A DNA stretch of 64,000 bases. It comes from Reclinomonas americana ATCC 50394 (taxonomy: Eukaryota; Jakobida; Jakobea; Jakobida). Below, in pieces: positions 11,837 to 25,672 of the stretch (position 1 is its first letter; every line of letters starts with the position of its first letter). Where the stretch lies: positions 632,306-696,305 of the forward strand of contig PS015020.1 of the NCBI GenBank assembly GCA_048213135.1, written 5' to 3'. The notes beneath the pieces were generated by a model, which was not told the origin of the DNA, made no database searches, and was given only the letters and a program-made list of their open reading frames with translations. A program made the position numbers and the translations under genes.

Positions 11837-13101
11837 TCACATGACGCTGCATCCGCGATCCACACCACGACGGCGGTCCCGTTTGCGACGGCGGCTCTCC
11901 CTCTCTGCTTTCCTCATCGCCTTCGCCTGCAGCTTCTGCTTATATTCCGCCTTTTGCTCACGCGTGCCTTCCAGCTGTGCGTGCGGCGATGAGCAGAGTG
12001 TAATAAATAATACCATCAGCACGCTTGTGAAAACCGGAACGCACCTCCACTTTCATGCCCCTCGCACGAAGGTTTGCCGGTTCAGTGCCATCCAGACGAG
12101 CGGGAGCAACGGGCTGTAACAAACACAAACATGAGAAACCATCGCATGCCAGCAAGCTTCCGCACGCACGCAACAGCGGCTGGCTTGGGCATCTTCTTTG
12201 GCGGCTGCACCAAGAAACCAGCGGGATTATCAATGAGACAGAACATGGACCGCCGCAAAAATACGTACCTTGTCCTCCTCGACGTCGTCATCGTCGTCAT
12301 CAACGCTCGTTGAGTCGTACTCGTCGCTGCTGCAGTCATCGTCGTCGTCATCGTCGTCATCAACGCTCATTGAGTCGTACTCGTCGCTGCTGCAGTCATC
12401 GTCGTCGTCATCGTCGTCATCAACGCTCGTTGAGTCGTACTCGTCGCTGCTGCAGTCATCGTCACCGTCATCGTCGGAGTCGTCACTCTCCTCTCCACTC
12501 TCTTCGTCATCACTGTCGTCGTCTTCTTCCCAGGTCGACATCGAGGCCTCAGAGGCATACTCACGAGCTTGAGGCGCGGCTGCGGTCGGTGCGACCACAG
12601 GTACACGAGCTCGAGGCACGGTTTCAGACATCGCGACCTTGGGCACGCGAACTTGAGGCGCTGCTGCGGCCATCGCAACCGCAGGCTCTTCGGTCGCCGT
12701 CATCTCCTCCGCGGAGCGCTTCCGAGACTGAGAGAGACGGCGACTATGATTCTCAGCCGCCTTTCACACGCACACACACAATGTGACGAAACTTTGGGAG
12801 TGTGCAGGACCTCCGGCTCGCCGCGCAGACGAGCCAGCAGTTGCGCACGAGTGCCCGTCACCTGTGCACAGCTCTCGTGAGAATGACCAACTCTCTCTCT
12901 CTCACACACACACACGCACCCGCATGTAACGCTTGCGCAGTTCATCCTGTCGACACAGAGAGAGAGAGAGTAAGTTAACTTCATGCACACACTCAAACTT
13001 CATGTGTCGCGCGTCACCTTCAGCTCCACCACTCTCATCCTGTCATAGTCAGCAGAGGAGGGACCAGCACCGCTTCCACTCGCACCGAATGAGTGTGCCA
13101 T
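11837..13101 (-). CDS. SAP-domain acidic nuclear protein, internally deleted copy
   Basis: Downstream member of a tandem duplicate. ATG at 13101 gives MAHSFGASGSGAGPSSADYD, then a SAP motif assembled from three exons (VVELK, DELRKRYMR, VTGTRAQLLARLRGEP). SAP folds bind DNA or RNA in nuclear proteins. A basic exon (SRKRSAEEMTATEEPAV) and a Ser/Asp/Glu region with three 20-residue repeats follow (12296-12475). After an exon ending in AGMRWF, the next exon joins directly to RGMKVEVRSGF and then the conserved basic tail ending KRDRRRGVDRGCSVM, stop 11837-11839. Compared with the neighbour at 13427-15938, the whole central segment (WIEVYDD, PAGFVDALSKAPCCVFFD, SNYHLMMFLITATG) is missing. It is only 35 nt from the ZW10-like start. 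Expressed truncated protein or decaying copy: undecided. Confidence 0.6.
12296..12475 (-). repeat. Three tandem 60-bp coding repeats (acidic 20-residue unit)
   Basis: Three almost identical 60-nt units in register with the reading frame, each encoding a poly-Asp run plus CSSDEYDSTSV. The paralogous gene has a single diverged unit (SSSDEYNADSV). The Ser residues embedded in acidic sequence resemble casein kinase 2 sites. Confidence 0.9.
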
Positions 13102-13426
13102 CGCTCGCACTTCAACTCGAGAAAAGGTTTGCGTTCAATTGTCCCGAGCGGGAAATGCTCGCGCTCCACCCACTGTCCCAAATCAAAATCGACGACTCAC
13201 TCACCGTTCGGTCTCCAAGGACGTGCTCTGCCAGGCACTGGAGCTGGCACCGCAACCGCTGCACGCATGCGCAGGGTCCGGACTCTGTATTTCTCCTCCG
13301 GTCCAATGCACCATCGCCCCACTCATAGGCACAGGGCAGGCGGGGACATCAAACACAGACCTTTCACAAACAAACAACAAAGTTCATCGGTGTAACAACT
13401 AATTCTCCTCTGCGAGCTCCTCCATT
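13102..13426. other. Intergenic spacer between SAP-gene copies
   Basis: Contains the presumed promoter of the truncated copy. The short minus-strand frame within it shows no family resemblance, and I see no RNA gene. Confidence 0.5.
13136..13146 (-). promoter_or_regulatory. Shared upstream element CGGGACAATTG (copy 1)
   Basis: On the minus strand, 35 nt before the ATG of the deleted SAP gene, sits CGGGACAATTG. The same 11 bases lie 36 nt before the ATG of the paralogue (15974-15984), although the surrounding DNA has diverged. A retained core promoter or 5' UTR element is inferred. Confidence 0.35.
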
Positions 13427-15938
13427 TTACATGATGCTGCACTCGTCGTCGGCGCCGTTCTTGCGGCGACGACGGCTATCACGTTTACGACGGCGGCTCT
13501 CCATCTCAGCCTTCTTTGCCGCCTTTGCCTTCTGCGTCTGCTTGTGTTTCGCCTTTTGCTCACGCGTGCCATCCAGCTGTGCGCGGCGATGAGCAGTGTG
13601 TAAAGCAGCACGCTGCTGAAAACCAGAACGCACCTCCACTTTCATGCCCCGCGTTGAGTTCTCGAAAACACTGCACAACTCGTCGTTGAATGTGCCCGTG
13701 GCCGTGATGAGGAACATCATCAGGTGGTAGTTCGACAGCATGTCGGCGGTGACAGCATTGCCAAACAAGTGCTCTCGCAACGCCTTGGCATCGGACGGCT
13801 TAACATGCGACTTGCCCGGCATGAGAATCCTCTTCCCCTCCTACACCGTGAATGACGATTGATGAGATGCAAGAAACACAGCGAACTCGACGGCCACAGA
13901 GCACTCCTCACCGCCTCCGTCGCATCCTGTTTGGCCTCGAGCAAATCTTCCGCTCCGCGCAGGCGGTAACAGACCTGGCCATTTCGCTCCAGCGACTCCA
14001 TCCTACAGATCCTCCCCCTTTAGCCATCACGTCCTTCACAGAGCACAACATGCTGTGCCACGCACCGCATTCGATAGTGCATGTCCAGCTTGAAGTCGAC
14101 CGAGTTCAACGAGTTGGGCGAGTAAATGCGCATAACAATGGTGGCGTCGCGGAACCTGTCGTCGTCATAACTGGGGTCGAAGAACACGCAGCACGGTGCC
14201 TTCGAGAGGGCATCCACAAAGCCAGCGGGCACTGCGAATGAATGAGAGAATAGACACACGCAGACGGAAAGGAAGGTGAGCGGCGACTTACATTTCTTGC
14301 CATGCTTCTGCAAGTACTTGGCGGCCTGATCACGGCAGCTGTTGTTCCAGAAGCACTGACCGATATCATCGTGGCTAATGTCATCGTAGACTTCGATCCA
14401 CTCGTTTCCACGCACGGGACCTGCGTTTCTCCCCGGGTGAGAGAATGTGCGGGCACAGCGGATGGCGATAAGAAGGTGCACCTTCAGTCTCCAGATCGTT
14501 GCGCTCCGCCTCGTACTTGCGGAACTGCTCGTCGGTGCCTGCAGCGGCGCTAAGAGAGGCCATGCTCCAGCGCTTTTTGATGCTCTCTGAGGGAGAGGGA
14601 GGGAGAGGGAGAGGGAGAGAGTGAGGGAGGGGGAGAGGGAGGGGGAGAGGGAGGGGGTGAGGGTGAGGGTGAGAGAGGGAAGGGAGGGAAGGGAGGGAAG
14701 GGAGAGGGAGAGGGAGAGGGAGGGAGGGGGAGAGGTGAAGGTGAGAGAGGGAGAGAGAGGGAGAGAGAGAGAGGCCGACTGCGGAAAGCGACGAAACCCA
14801 AGTCGCCAGAGAGATGGCACTGGGAGGAGAACGCGAGAGTATGAGTGGAACAGTGCCCATGGGTAAAACAAGGATGGAAGGGGGTATGTTGGGAGGAGAG
14901 TGGAGAAGGCAAGAAAGAGGACGGCGAGCTGTCACTCGGTGGAAGGCACCCAAACAAGAAGAAACGCACTAAGGTTTGCCGGTTCGCTGCCATCCGGGCG
15001 GGCACGATTGACGGGCGGTTTCTGCGACAAACATAAGCATGAGAAACCATCGCATGCCAGCAAGTCCCTGCATCCACGCAACAGCGCTAGCGGCTGGCTT
15101 GGCCCGCTTCTTGGGCGGCTGCACCGTGGAAAACCCAATCAGAATACGGACCGCTGCAAACACAGACACACACACACACCGAATCCTCCTCGTAGCTGTC
15201 GTCATCATCGTCATCCACGCTGTCGGCGTTGTATTCGTCGCTGCTGCTGTCGTCGTCGTCCTCCTCCTCCACGTCGCGATCGCCACGGCAAAAGTCACGG
15301 AAATGTTGGCGGAAGCGCCAGTCACCGTCGTAGTCGTCGTCACGCCCTTCTCCATACTCGTCGTCGTCGCTCGCGTGATCCTCTTCCCAGGTCGAAATAT
15401 GTGCAGCAATGGCATACTGACGACCTCGAGGCTCGGCTGCAGCCATCGCGACCGCAGGCTTCTCAGTTGCAGTTATCTCCGCCGCAGGGCGCTTCCGAGA
15501 CTGATCGAGGACGGAGACAACACAACCGAGATTCTCAGTCGCTTTTCACATACATGATGATGATCATCCACAAGTGACGAAACTTTGGGAGTGTGCGGAA
15601 CCTCCGGCTCGCCGTGCAGACGAGCCAGCAGTTGCGCACGAGTGCCCGTCACCTGTGCACAACTCACGCAGTGAGAATGACGCGATCACACAAACACAAA
15701 CAGACACAAGCATTCACCCGCATGCCACGCTTGCGCAGTTCATCCTGTTGGCACACACAGCGAGTAAGCTCACTCATACGCACACACACAGAGGCACACA
15801 CAATCTTCACGTTTGAGGATGCATGATCACGTGTGTGTGTGTGTCGCGCGTCACCTTCAGCTCCGGCATTTTCATGCTGTCAAAGTCAGCAGAGGAGGGA
15901 CCAGCACCGCTTCCACCAGCAACGAGTGAGTGTGCCAT
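13427..15938 (-). CDS. SAP-domain acidic nuclear protein, full-length copy
   Basis: ATG 15938 gives MAHSLVAGGSGAGPSSADFD, then the SAP motif from three exons (MPELK, DELRKRGMR, VTGTRAQLLARLHGEP). Next come SRKRPAAEITATEKPAV (nuclear-localisation-like), an acidic stretch (about 15180-15400), a PPKKRAKPAA exon, and a central region absent from the neighbouring copy: SIKKRWSMASLSAAAGTDEQ (about 14540-14585), GNEWIEVYDDISHDDIGQCF (about 14345-14405), PAGFVDALSKAPCCVFFD (about 14175-14230), and SNYHLMMFLITATG (about 13695-13736). The tail is Lys/Arg-rich, ending GADDECSIM with the stop at 13427. The central domain is unrecognised. A SAP domain with acidic and basic tails suggests a chromatin or RNA-associated protein. 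One intron (about 14590-14950) is a long pyrimidine-rich repeat on the coding strand. Confidence 0.65.
14586..14773. repeat. GGGAGA/GGGAAG purine-rich repeat
   Basis: Nearly uninterrupted purine tract on the plus strand with variable GAGGGA and GAAGGGAGG units, in an intron of the full-length SAP gene. Pyrimidine-rich on the sense strand. Confidence 0.9.
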
Positions 15939-16829
15939 CGCGCGTCTGGGGGGTTGTTTGAGAGGGTTTGTGGCAATTGTCCCGGGCCTTGGCGGCAAGG
16001 AGATGGAACCGCGGGAAACGGTCCTTTACGTAAACTCGTTTACAGAACCACTCGATGATGAGCGGATGGATATCGGGCGACGCATGCACAGCACAGGCGC
16101 AGCAGACGATTATTGTGGATTGTGGACAACTGTTGAGAAGGTGTGCATATCCATTGGAATTCCCGGCCAGGTTGACTTATGTCGACGTCGTCATGGATCA
16201 TGACGCAACAGCGCAACCTGGAGCCCTTGAATAAAATTCTGGTTTCACAGAATCTTTGACCGCAGGAGCGTGGGTCCAAGTGTTTTAGAGAGCAATGCAC
16301 TTGCTGTTCGAATTCGGTTTTCGTCGACTGGTCGAACGAAAAAGTTGCAGGAACCGGCGTCTCTTTGCTGTGCCTGGCACAGAAACAGGAATGTGTCGTC
16401 AAATGCACTGTTTGGCCACGCTTTATCTGACGTGTATCGCTGTTTTCGATAAGTTAGAAGCTCAGAGAGCGAACACGCCCATGAGAAATCATTCGCTTTC
16501 GCCAAGATTGCCCGTTGCATTGACTCTCGGGATAGTTTCAGCTTGTTTGCCGATGAATGAATTGTTGTGTTGCCCGACGACGAATGCGTATCAAGAACCC
16601 CACGCAATCGCTTGGGTCATCGAGATGTCTCGTGTGCCCACGCAAGATGGTGTTTTCCTGCTGCTGTTGCTGTTTGGACTAGTAAGTTGACAGCTGTTGA
16701 TGGTTTGTTGGTGAATGAATTGTTGTTGTTGTCGCCTCGCCTCATTGTGTACACTCCAACCTTCTTCACCTCTAAACCCCCACCTACTCTCAATCCCTCT
16801 GCCTGCAACTCTCTCTCCATCTCCCCTTT
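15939..16829. other. AT-richer intergenic segment with broken minus-strand frames
   Basis: About 890 nt between the SAP gene start and the AACS stop. It contains the upstream element shared with the paralogue (15974-15984). From about 16200 to 16720 base composition is clearly less GC-rich than its surroundings. Overlapping minus-strand frames (16245-16607 and 16040-16408) contain a stretch reading SSANKLKLSRESMQRAI that faintly resembles a helix-turn-helix; no intact product or family was identified. A decayed mobile element is possible but unproven. Confidence 0.3.
15974..15984 (-). promoter_or_regulatory. Shared upstream element CGGGACAATTG (copy 2)
   Basis: Exact match to the element before the other SAP copy, at an almost identical distance (36 nt) from the ATG. 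Inferred to be a conserved promoter or 5' UTR motif kept after duplication. Confidence 0.35.
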
Positions 16830-17826
16830 TCACCGCTTTGGTGACGAGGCCGATGCCGGCGGGCTCGGATGCCTCGGTGGTGTCACCGCCGGCGATGCAC
16901 TGGGCGTCGGCAGCCGTCCGTACGACAACGACGGCCGCAGTGTGCTGTCGGCCAGCGCGGGAATGTGGCGGAACAAGTCCAGGCTGGCGGGGTTGGCCAG
17001 CGCCTCACGATTGGTCGGCTCCTCCAGCCCATTGATGATGCGCTTCACAGCCACCTCCACCTTTTTTCCGTTGAGAGTGTATGGAATGTCGGCAATCGGC
17101 AGCACGAGACTCGGCACGTGTCGCGGACTGAGTTCGTTGCGAATGGCCGTCTTGATGCGTGACACCAAATCCTTTGTTTACAGAACACGAACGGGGGTGA
17201 GCAACTCGTGACGGAACCACACACACATGCAGCGCCGCTCTCTCTCTCACTCTCTCTCTCTCTCTCTCTCTCACCGGCGTCAGCTCCTGGTCCTTCTTCA
17301 TCAGCACAAAGAGAATCACCCGCTCGTCCTCCTCGACACGTTGCCCGACGGCCAAGCTGTCGGCCACCTCCTCGAATCGCTCCACTGCGGATGCGGTGAG
17401 TCATCCACAGCAAGGTGACGGAAAAAGATAGTGGCGCCACGTACCGACATTGTACAACTCGGCACTGCCGAAGCGCACGCCGGCGGGCTTGAGAGTGGCA
17501 TCACTGCAGTAGTGCAGAGTGAGTGCCGATGCAACACGCAGGCAGAGTCTTCGCAGCACAAGCAGTCCTCGATAGCATTTTTTCTGCTATGCCTCCTGAG
17601 ACAGAGGCAGACATTGCTCTCTCCGCCTCCTTGTTTGTTACTGCCAGGTCTCTCTCTCTCCGCCTCCACTACTTTCGCAAACGACTCTGTCTCTCATCCT
17701 CAACGACAAGCATCATACACGAGACAGGGCGTCTTGTCCCTCATTCTCTCTCTCTCTCTCTCAAGCACAGCGGTCTCCTGAGAAGAAAAATTCAGACAGC
17801 CTTCATTGCTGTTTCTACGCACTGTA

Positions 17827-17898
<72 letters not shown>

Positions 17899-18197
17899 CT
17901 ACTCCTACTCTCTACTCTCTCTACTCTACTACTCTCTCTCTCTACGTCTCTCGTCCTNNNNNNNNNNNNNNNNNNNNNNNNNNNNNNNNNNNNNNNNNNN
18001 NNNNNNNNNNNNNNNNNNNNNNNNNNNNNNNNNNNNNNNNNNNNNNNNNNNNNNNNNNNNNNNNNNNNNNNNNNNNNNNNNNNNNNNNNNNNNNNNNNNN
18101 NNNNNNCGGTACGTACGTACGTAACGTAACGTAAACGTAACGTAACGTAACTACGTACTACCGTACTTACGTTCTCGTTCGTTCGTCGTACTACGTC

Positions 18198-18263
<66 letters not shown>

Positions 18264-18336
18264 CACTACTTTCGCAAACGACTCTGTCTCTCATCCTCAA
18301 CGACAGGCATCATGCACGAGACGGGGCGTCTTGTCC

Positions 18337-18375
<39 letters not shown>

Positions 18376-21230
18376 AAGCACAGTGGTCTCCCGAGAAGAA
18401 AAAATGCAGACAGCCTTCATTGCTGTTTCTACGCACTGCAGTCATTCTCTCTCTCTCAAGCGCACTTGCCTGCTGAATAAGGAGACTGCAGACAACTGTC
18501 TCTCTCACCCTCGATGCAGTCTCCATGCACAACAGTCTGTCTCTCTTTCTCTCTTTTCTCTCTCTTCTCTCTCTTTTCTCTCTCTTTCTCTCTCTCCCTA
18601 ACCCCCCCCCCTCTCTCTCCCTCCATCACCCACCTGCGACCGTGCATCCAAATACCCCCCGTCGCCGCATTGATCGTGATAAAGTCACCGTGCGCCCACT
18701 TGCCCTCAAACATGGCAAAGTAGGCGTTGTGGTACTTTTGACCGTCGGCATCATTCCAAAAGTAAATCGGCATGGACGGGAACGGAACGGTGCACACCAA
18801 TTCGCCCTCGCGGTCATGCACCGGCTGGCCTGCACGCAGAGCAGAAAAGAGTGAATGAGCGCACGTACGATCCGCAACAGAGCTATCGGGAGCGGATATG
18901 TTCACGCACCCAGCGAGTCGAACGCAAAGACGGCCATGCCCAAGTGACGTGCCTGAATCTCGCCACGATGCACCGGCATCATCGGATTGGAGCCCATGAA
19001 GCAGCCGAGAATGTCGGTGCCACCTGGTGCATGCAGGCAAGAATGAAAAAATGATGAATATCGTGTGATAAGATGACGGCGACAAGAGAACGGCGGCCTC
19101 ACCAGAAATGGAGCCGAGCATCACATCGGCCTTGATGGAGCGATAAATGTAATCAAAACTCTCCGACTTGAGCGTCGAGCCAGTCGACAGCACGGCTCGC
19201 AGACGGCGCAGTTGGTGTGTCTCGCCTGCGCACATGCACGGGACAATGAGCAACAACAACACAGCAGTCGCAGCTCGCCACGACCGACGCAACGAGGGCA
19301 AGCGCCGGCCTCCTCCAGAGCAGAAAAGTACTTGGCACTGGCGCCAAACACGGAAATGTCGTGCGCATCCACCATGTCCCACAGCACGCTGCAGCGCACG
19401 TGAGAAAAATGGGATGCAGCATTACGACGAGCGCAACCTGCAGCGCAACTTGCAATCGGGCATGAACGGATTGCCGTCGTAAAGCACAAGCGTGGCACCG
19501 GCCACCAGGCCGGAGACTAGCCAGTGGAACATCATCCACGCGCACGTGGTGAAGAAGAACAGCGTGTCGTCGGCTCGCAAGTCCGACTGCAACAGGTGCT
19601 CCTCCATGTGCTTCAGCAGTGTGCCGCCAGCCGAGTGCTAGCACGCACCAGCTAGTTAGTAGGACTGCGAGGTGGAGGCGACAATAGCAGCAGCAGCGAG
19701 AGCGCAACGACAATGCACTTGGGCTTGCCGGTCGTGCCCGACGAGTACAAGATGAACAGTGGATGACTGCTCGGCAGCTGCTCAAACTCCAGCGGTGGCA
19801 CTGTGCCATCAGCAGCTGTGCCCTTGGCCATAAAGTCGCTCCAGTCCATGCTGCAAGGGGAGGCAAGGGGAAAGTGAGAGCACAAGAAAAGAGAGAGCGA
19901 AATAGAGCGGGTGCAGATCGCACACCAGTTGGGAATGACTGACAGGTCGTCCACTTGTGGAATCGGGCAAGGTGTGAACACGACGACGGCTTCGAGGGTG
20001 GGAATGGCTGCGCGCAGAGTTCATCGGTGAGGTACGTAGAGAAAGGAAGAACGCCTCGCAGAGTATCGAACAGAACAAGGAACACATCACACACGCACGA
20101 GAACAGCCACGCACACAAACATAAGCAGACGGCCATTCACACACCCACACGCACATGCGCACTCACAGACACGAGAAGTCAGTCATTCACATATTCGCCC
20201 AACGCGCCCACAAACACGCACACGCGCTTTCCCTACGGCACACAGAACAGTCAAGTGTACAACTACGACAAGGACGACGAGAACCCAACACACGTACCGG
20301 CACAAATGAGAGCAGGCAAGTAAACAAACACGACACATCATCACAGCATGTACAAAAACAATTTCCCAGACCAACGCACAATGCCACTAACTCTAACTCA
20401 CATACGCGCGAGCACACAACTGCAGCCGCAATTCCAATCTCTGTCTCCCTCCCTCCCTCCCTCCCTCTTTCCCTCCATGATGCGCTCACCATGCGCAATC
20501 TCCACAATCTTGTCAAACAACGCATGCGTCTTTCCACGATAGCACTGGGAACGCGAGGCAAACAGTACACGCGGACCAATCTGGCTGAATCGGTCGACCA
20601 CCGCCTGCGCCCTCACGCACAACGGTAAGCGTGCACGCACACACACCAACTCTCCTCGCCACGCCAAACTCACCGACACGCCGAAATCCGGCGACGTGGT
20701 CGAGTAGACGGCACCGAGTGCACCGCACGCCAGCAGCACAATGGTGGCCTCCAAAGTGTTGGTGACAAAGCCGACAACACGGTCGCCGGCTGTCACACCG
20801 AGCGCACGCAGTGCGTGCTCACACTGTGCCACTTGCTGGCACAGTGCGAAAAGAAGGTGTGAGGCGGAGAGACACAGCGGGGGAAATCGCGGAGAGAGCT
20901 CACCTCGCGCAGCTGTGCGTACGTTAGGCGCTTGACATCGGCCGAGTTCTCCACCAGCGAGATCAAGGCCGTGCGGTCGTCGCTGCCGGCCGCCAGCAAA
21001 TTCTCGGTGAAATTGAAACGAGCGTCCAGGAACCAGCGGGGGATCTCGTTCATGGGCTTGTCCTCGAGCACCTGGTGCGTGTGAGCGGGTGAGAAAGGGG
21101 GAAGAGGGGCCATACGACGAAGAGAGAAGAGCTTTCTTAATCGTACTTTCTCTCTTACTGCTCCTGCTGATTGCCTTGCCTCTCAGTATCTTGCTTGGCA
21201 TCCTCCTTGTTAATTCTCTCTTGTTTACGT

Positions 21231-21281
<51 letters not shown>

Positions 21282-22329
21282 TACTCTCTCGTACCCCTCA
21301 CCCTCTACCTCTCTCTATCATTTGGCACCACAAGAGACAATAATCGGAAGGAAAAAATGGCAGCACTCCCAGCCATACACACCTTGGTGAACGGAACGGA
21401 AGCGCGCACGCCGCAATACTCCCACAGCACGCCCCACATATCGGCCGGATGATCGATACTCCACTGCCACAGCTCGGGATAGGTGGCTGTGCAGGCGAGT
21501 GAGTGAAGGTGACGTGGAGAGAATGAGAGCGCAGAATGCACAGTGTACTACAGCTCGCTTTGCAGATGCACGCGAAAGATGTCGGTGCAGAACAGCGGTG
21601 AGATATCGCAATGTTGCACTTCAGCGCATCGGGAACACAGACGGGATGCACCGAGGACAGGATCACAACGCGAGACATGTCTGACTGTCTCCGCAGGAGA
21701 GTGCACTGAAGTCACACAAACGAGAGGCGAGTTCTCACTCTGCGTTTGGCTCACGGAATCAAGCACGTAACAGGAGAATGCACGATACGACGCAAGAAGG
21801 ATGACGGCAGACACTCAACGAGAATGCATTGCGAATCCCCCGACGACACTCTCTCTCTCTCTCTCACTCTCTCTCTCTCTCTCTACTCTCTCTCTCTCTA
21901 CTACTACTACTACTCGTACTACTACNNNNNNNNNNNNNNNNNNNNNNNNNNNNNNNNNNNNNNNNNNNNNNNNNNNNNNNNNNNNNNNNNNNNNNNNNNN
22001 NNNNNNNNNNNNNNNNNNNNNNNNNNNNNNNNNNNNNNNNNNNNNNNNNNNNNNNNNNNNNNNNNNNNNNNNNNNNNNNNNNNNNNNNNNNNNNNNNNNN
22101 NNNNNNNNNNNNNNNNNNNNNNNNNNNNNNNNNNNNNNNNNNNNNNNNNNNNNNNNNNNNNNNNNNNNNNNNNNNNNNNNNNNNNNNNNNNNNNNNNNNN
22201 NNNNNNNNNNNNNNNNNNNNNNNNNNNNNNNNNNNNNNNNNNNNNGTACGTACGTACGTACGTACGTACGTACGTACGTACGTACGTACGTACGTACGTA
22301 CGTACGTACGTACTACTACGTACTACGTA

Positions 22330-22428
<99 letters not shown>

Positions 22429-22738
22429 CGCATGCATGCACTCTCGGAAAAACATCATGCATGATGAAATGCCACGATGCCACTCTCTCTCTCTCCCTCT
22501 CACACACTCTTCCCAACTCTCGGAAAAAACAACATGCATGATCGATTGCCACGATGCCACTCTCTCTCTCTCTCTCCCTCTCATTCTTCCCCTCTCCTCC
22601 ACCCTTCCCATCATTCTCCACTCAACTCATCGACAATCCATATCGCTCATTGACCAACACACGAAAGTGATTCAATCGCGACTGCTCCACTTGCGCAGCA
22701 CTCGGCTGCCACAGCAGCGAATCAAAGGCATCACTCAT
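16830..22738 (-). CDS. AACS: Acetoacetyl-CoA synthetase
   Basis: ATP-dependent ligation of acetoacetate to CoA (AMP-forming, ANL superfamily), normally cytosolic, feeding ketone carbon into sterol and lipid synthesis. Exon 1 (ATG 22738) encodes [20 protein letters not shown] and ends near 22628. After a >1.1 kb intron with an N gap, the next exon reads [20 protein letters not shown]. Later exons give [28 protein letters not shown] (AMP-binding P-loop, about 19716-19749), [53 protein letters not shown] (about 18670-18730), [20 protein letters not shown] (about 17448-17510) and, near the C-terminus, [20 protein letters not shown] followed by [12 protein letters not shown] with the expected catalytic Lys. 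The order of motifs matches the family throughout. A second N gap lies in the intron at about 17530-18600. The tail after LFRHIPAL is a short Pro/Ser-rich extension. Confidence 0.92.
17661..18450. repeat. Large-unit intronic direct repeat around N gap
   Basis: A unit of about 180 nt beginning CCACTACTTTCGCAAACGAC and containing CATTGCTGTTTCTACGCACT occurs at about 17666-17845 and again at about 18264-18450 with few differences. CT runs and an N gap (17958-18106) lie between. The right flank of the gap is a degenerate CGTA-rich string (18107-18200). This looks like a minisatellite array that was not assembled. Confidence 0.85.
17958..18106. other. Assembly gap (N) in AACS intron
   Basis: 149 undetermined bases between CT-rich and CGTA-rich low-complexity sequence. 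True length unknown. Confidence 1.
21926..22245. other. Assembly gap (N) in AACS intron 1
   Basis: 320 undetermined bases. Left edge is CTA/CT repeat; right edge is a perfect GTAC tetranucleotide run (22246-22313), then a CT run of about 90 nt (22333-22424). Confidence 1.
22438..22590. repeat. Two-copy tandem repeat of about 78 bp
   Basis: Units beginning CTCGGAAAAA and containing CATGCATGAT and GCCACGATGCCACTCTCTC are repeated at about 22441 and 22519 beside the gap in AACS intron 1; the gap probably hides more copies. Confidence 0.8.
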
Positions 22739-25326
<2,588 letters not shown>

Positions 25327-25672
25327 ACACGCGTTGACTCGCGTGTCGAGTAGAGTGGAGGGTTGTGGTGGCGGTATTGCTTGTCAATGTCGCTGCTGCA
25401 TCTCTTGTTGTCTCCACTACCCGACTGGCTTCCTTCTTTGGCTTGTTTTGCGTTTGCTCCAGCGCGTTAACTTTTTCTTACCAACACGCAAGCAATTTGC
25501 TGAATCCCCTACACCTTGGAAATGAAAAAAAAGACGAAAACCTTTAAAAACAAATCACGGGGAATCGAAGGGAAGAAGAAGAAAAACAAAGCCAAACAAA
25601 GCCAAGCCACTTGCGACGTCCGATCAAATGTCCTCCTTCGGTCTGTGGTCTTGAAATCGCTCGACAATCAAG
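25327..25672. other. Tubulin 3' region / USP promoter
   Basis: Intergenic, T-rich then A-rich (about 25520-25600). A consensus AATAAA is not seen close to the tubulin stop. No gene is visible. Confidence 0.5.

Noticed and set aside
16295-16330. GTTCGAATTC, resembling a tRNA T-loop/B box
   Set aside because: No matching A box, acceptor stem or anticodon arm at the right distances on either strand.
17700-18266. Frames encoding Arg-Glu or Ser-Leu dipeptide repeats around gaps
   Set aside because: Pure CT/GA microsatellite translation with undetermined bases inside.
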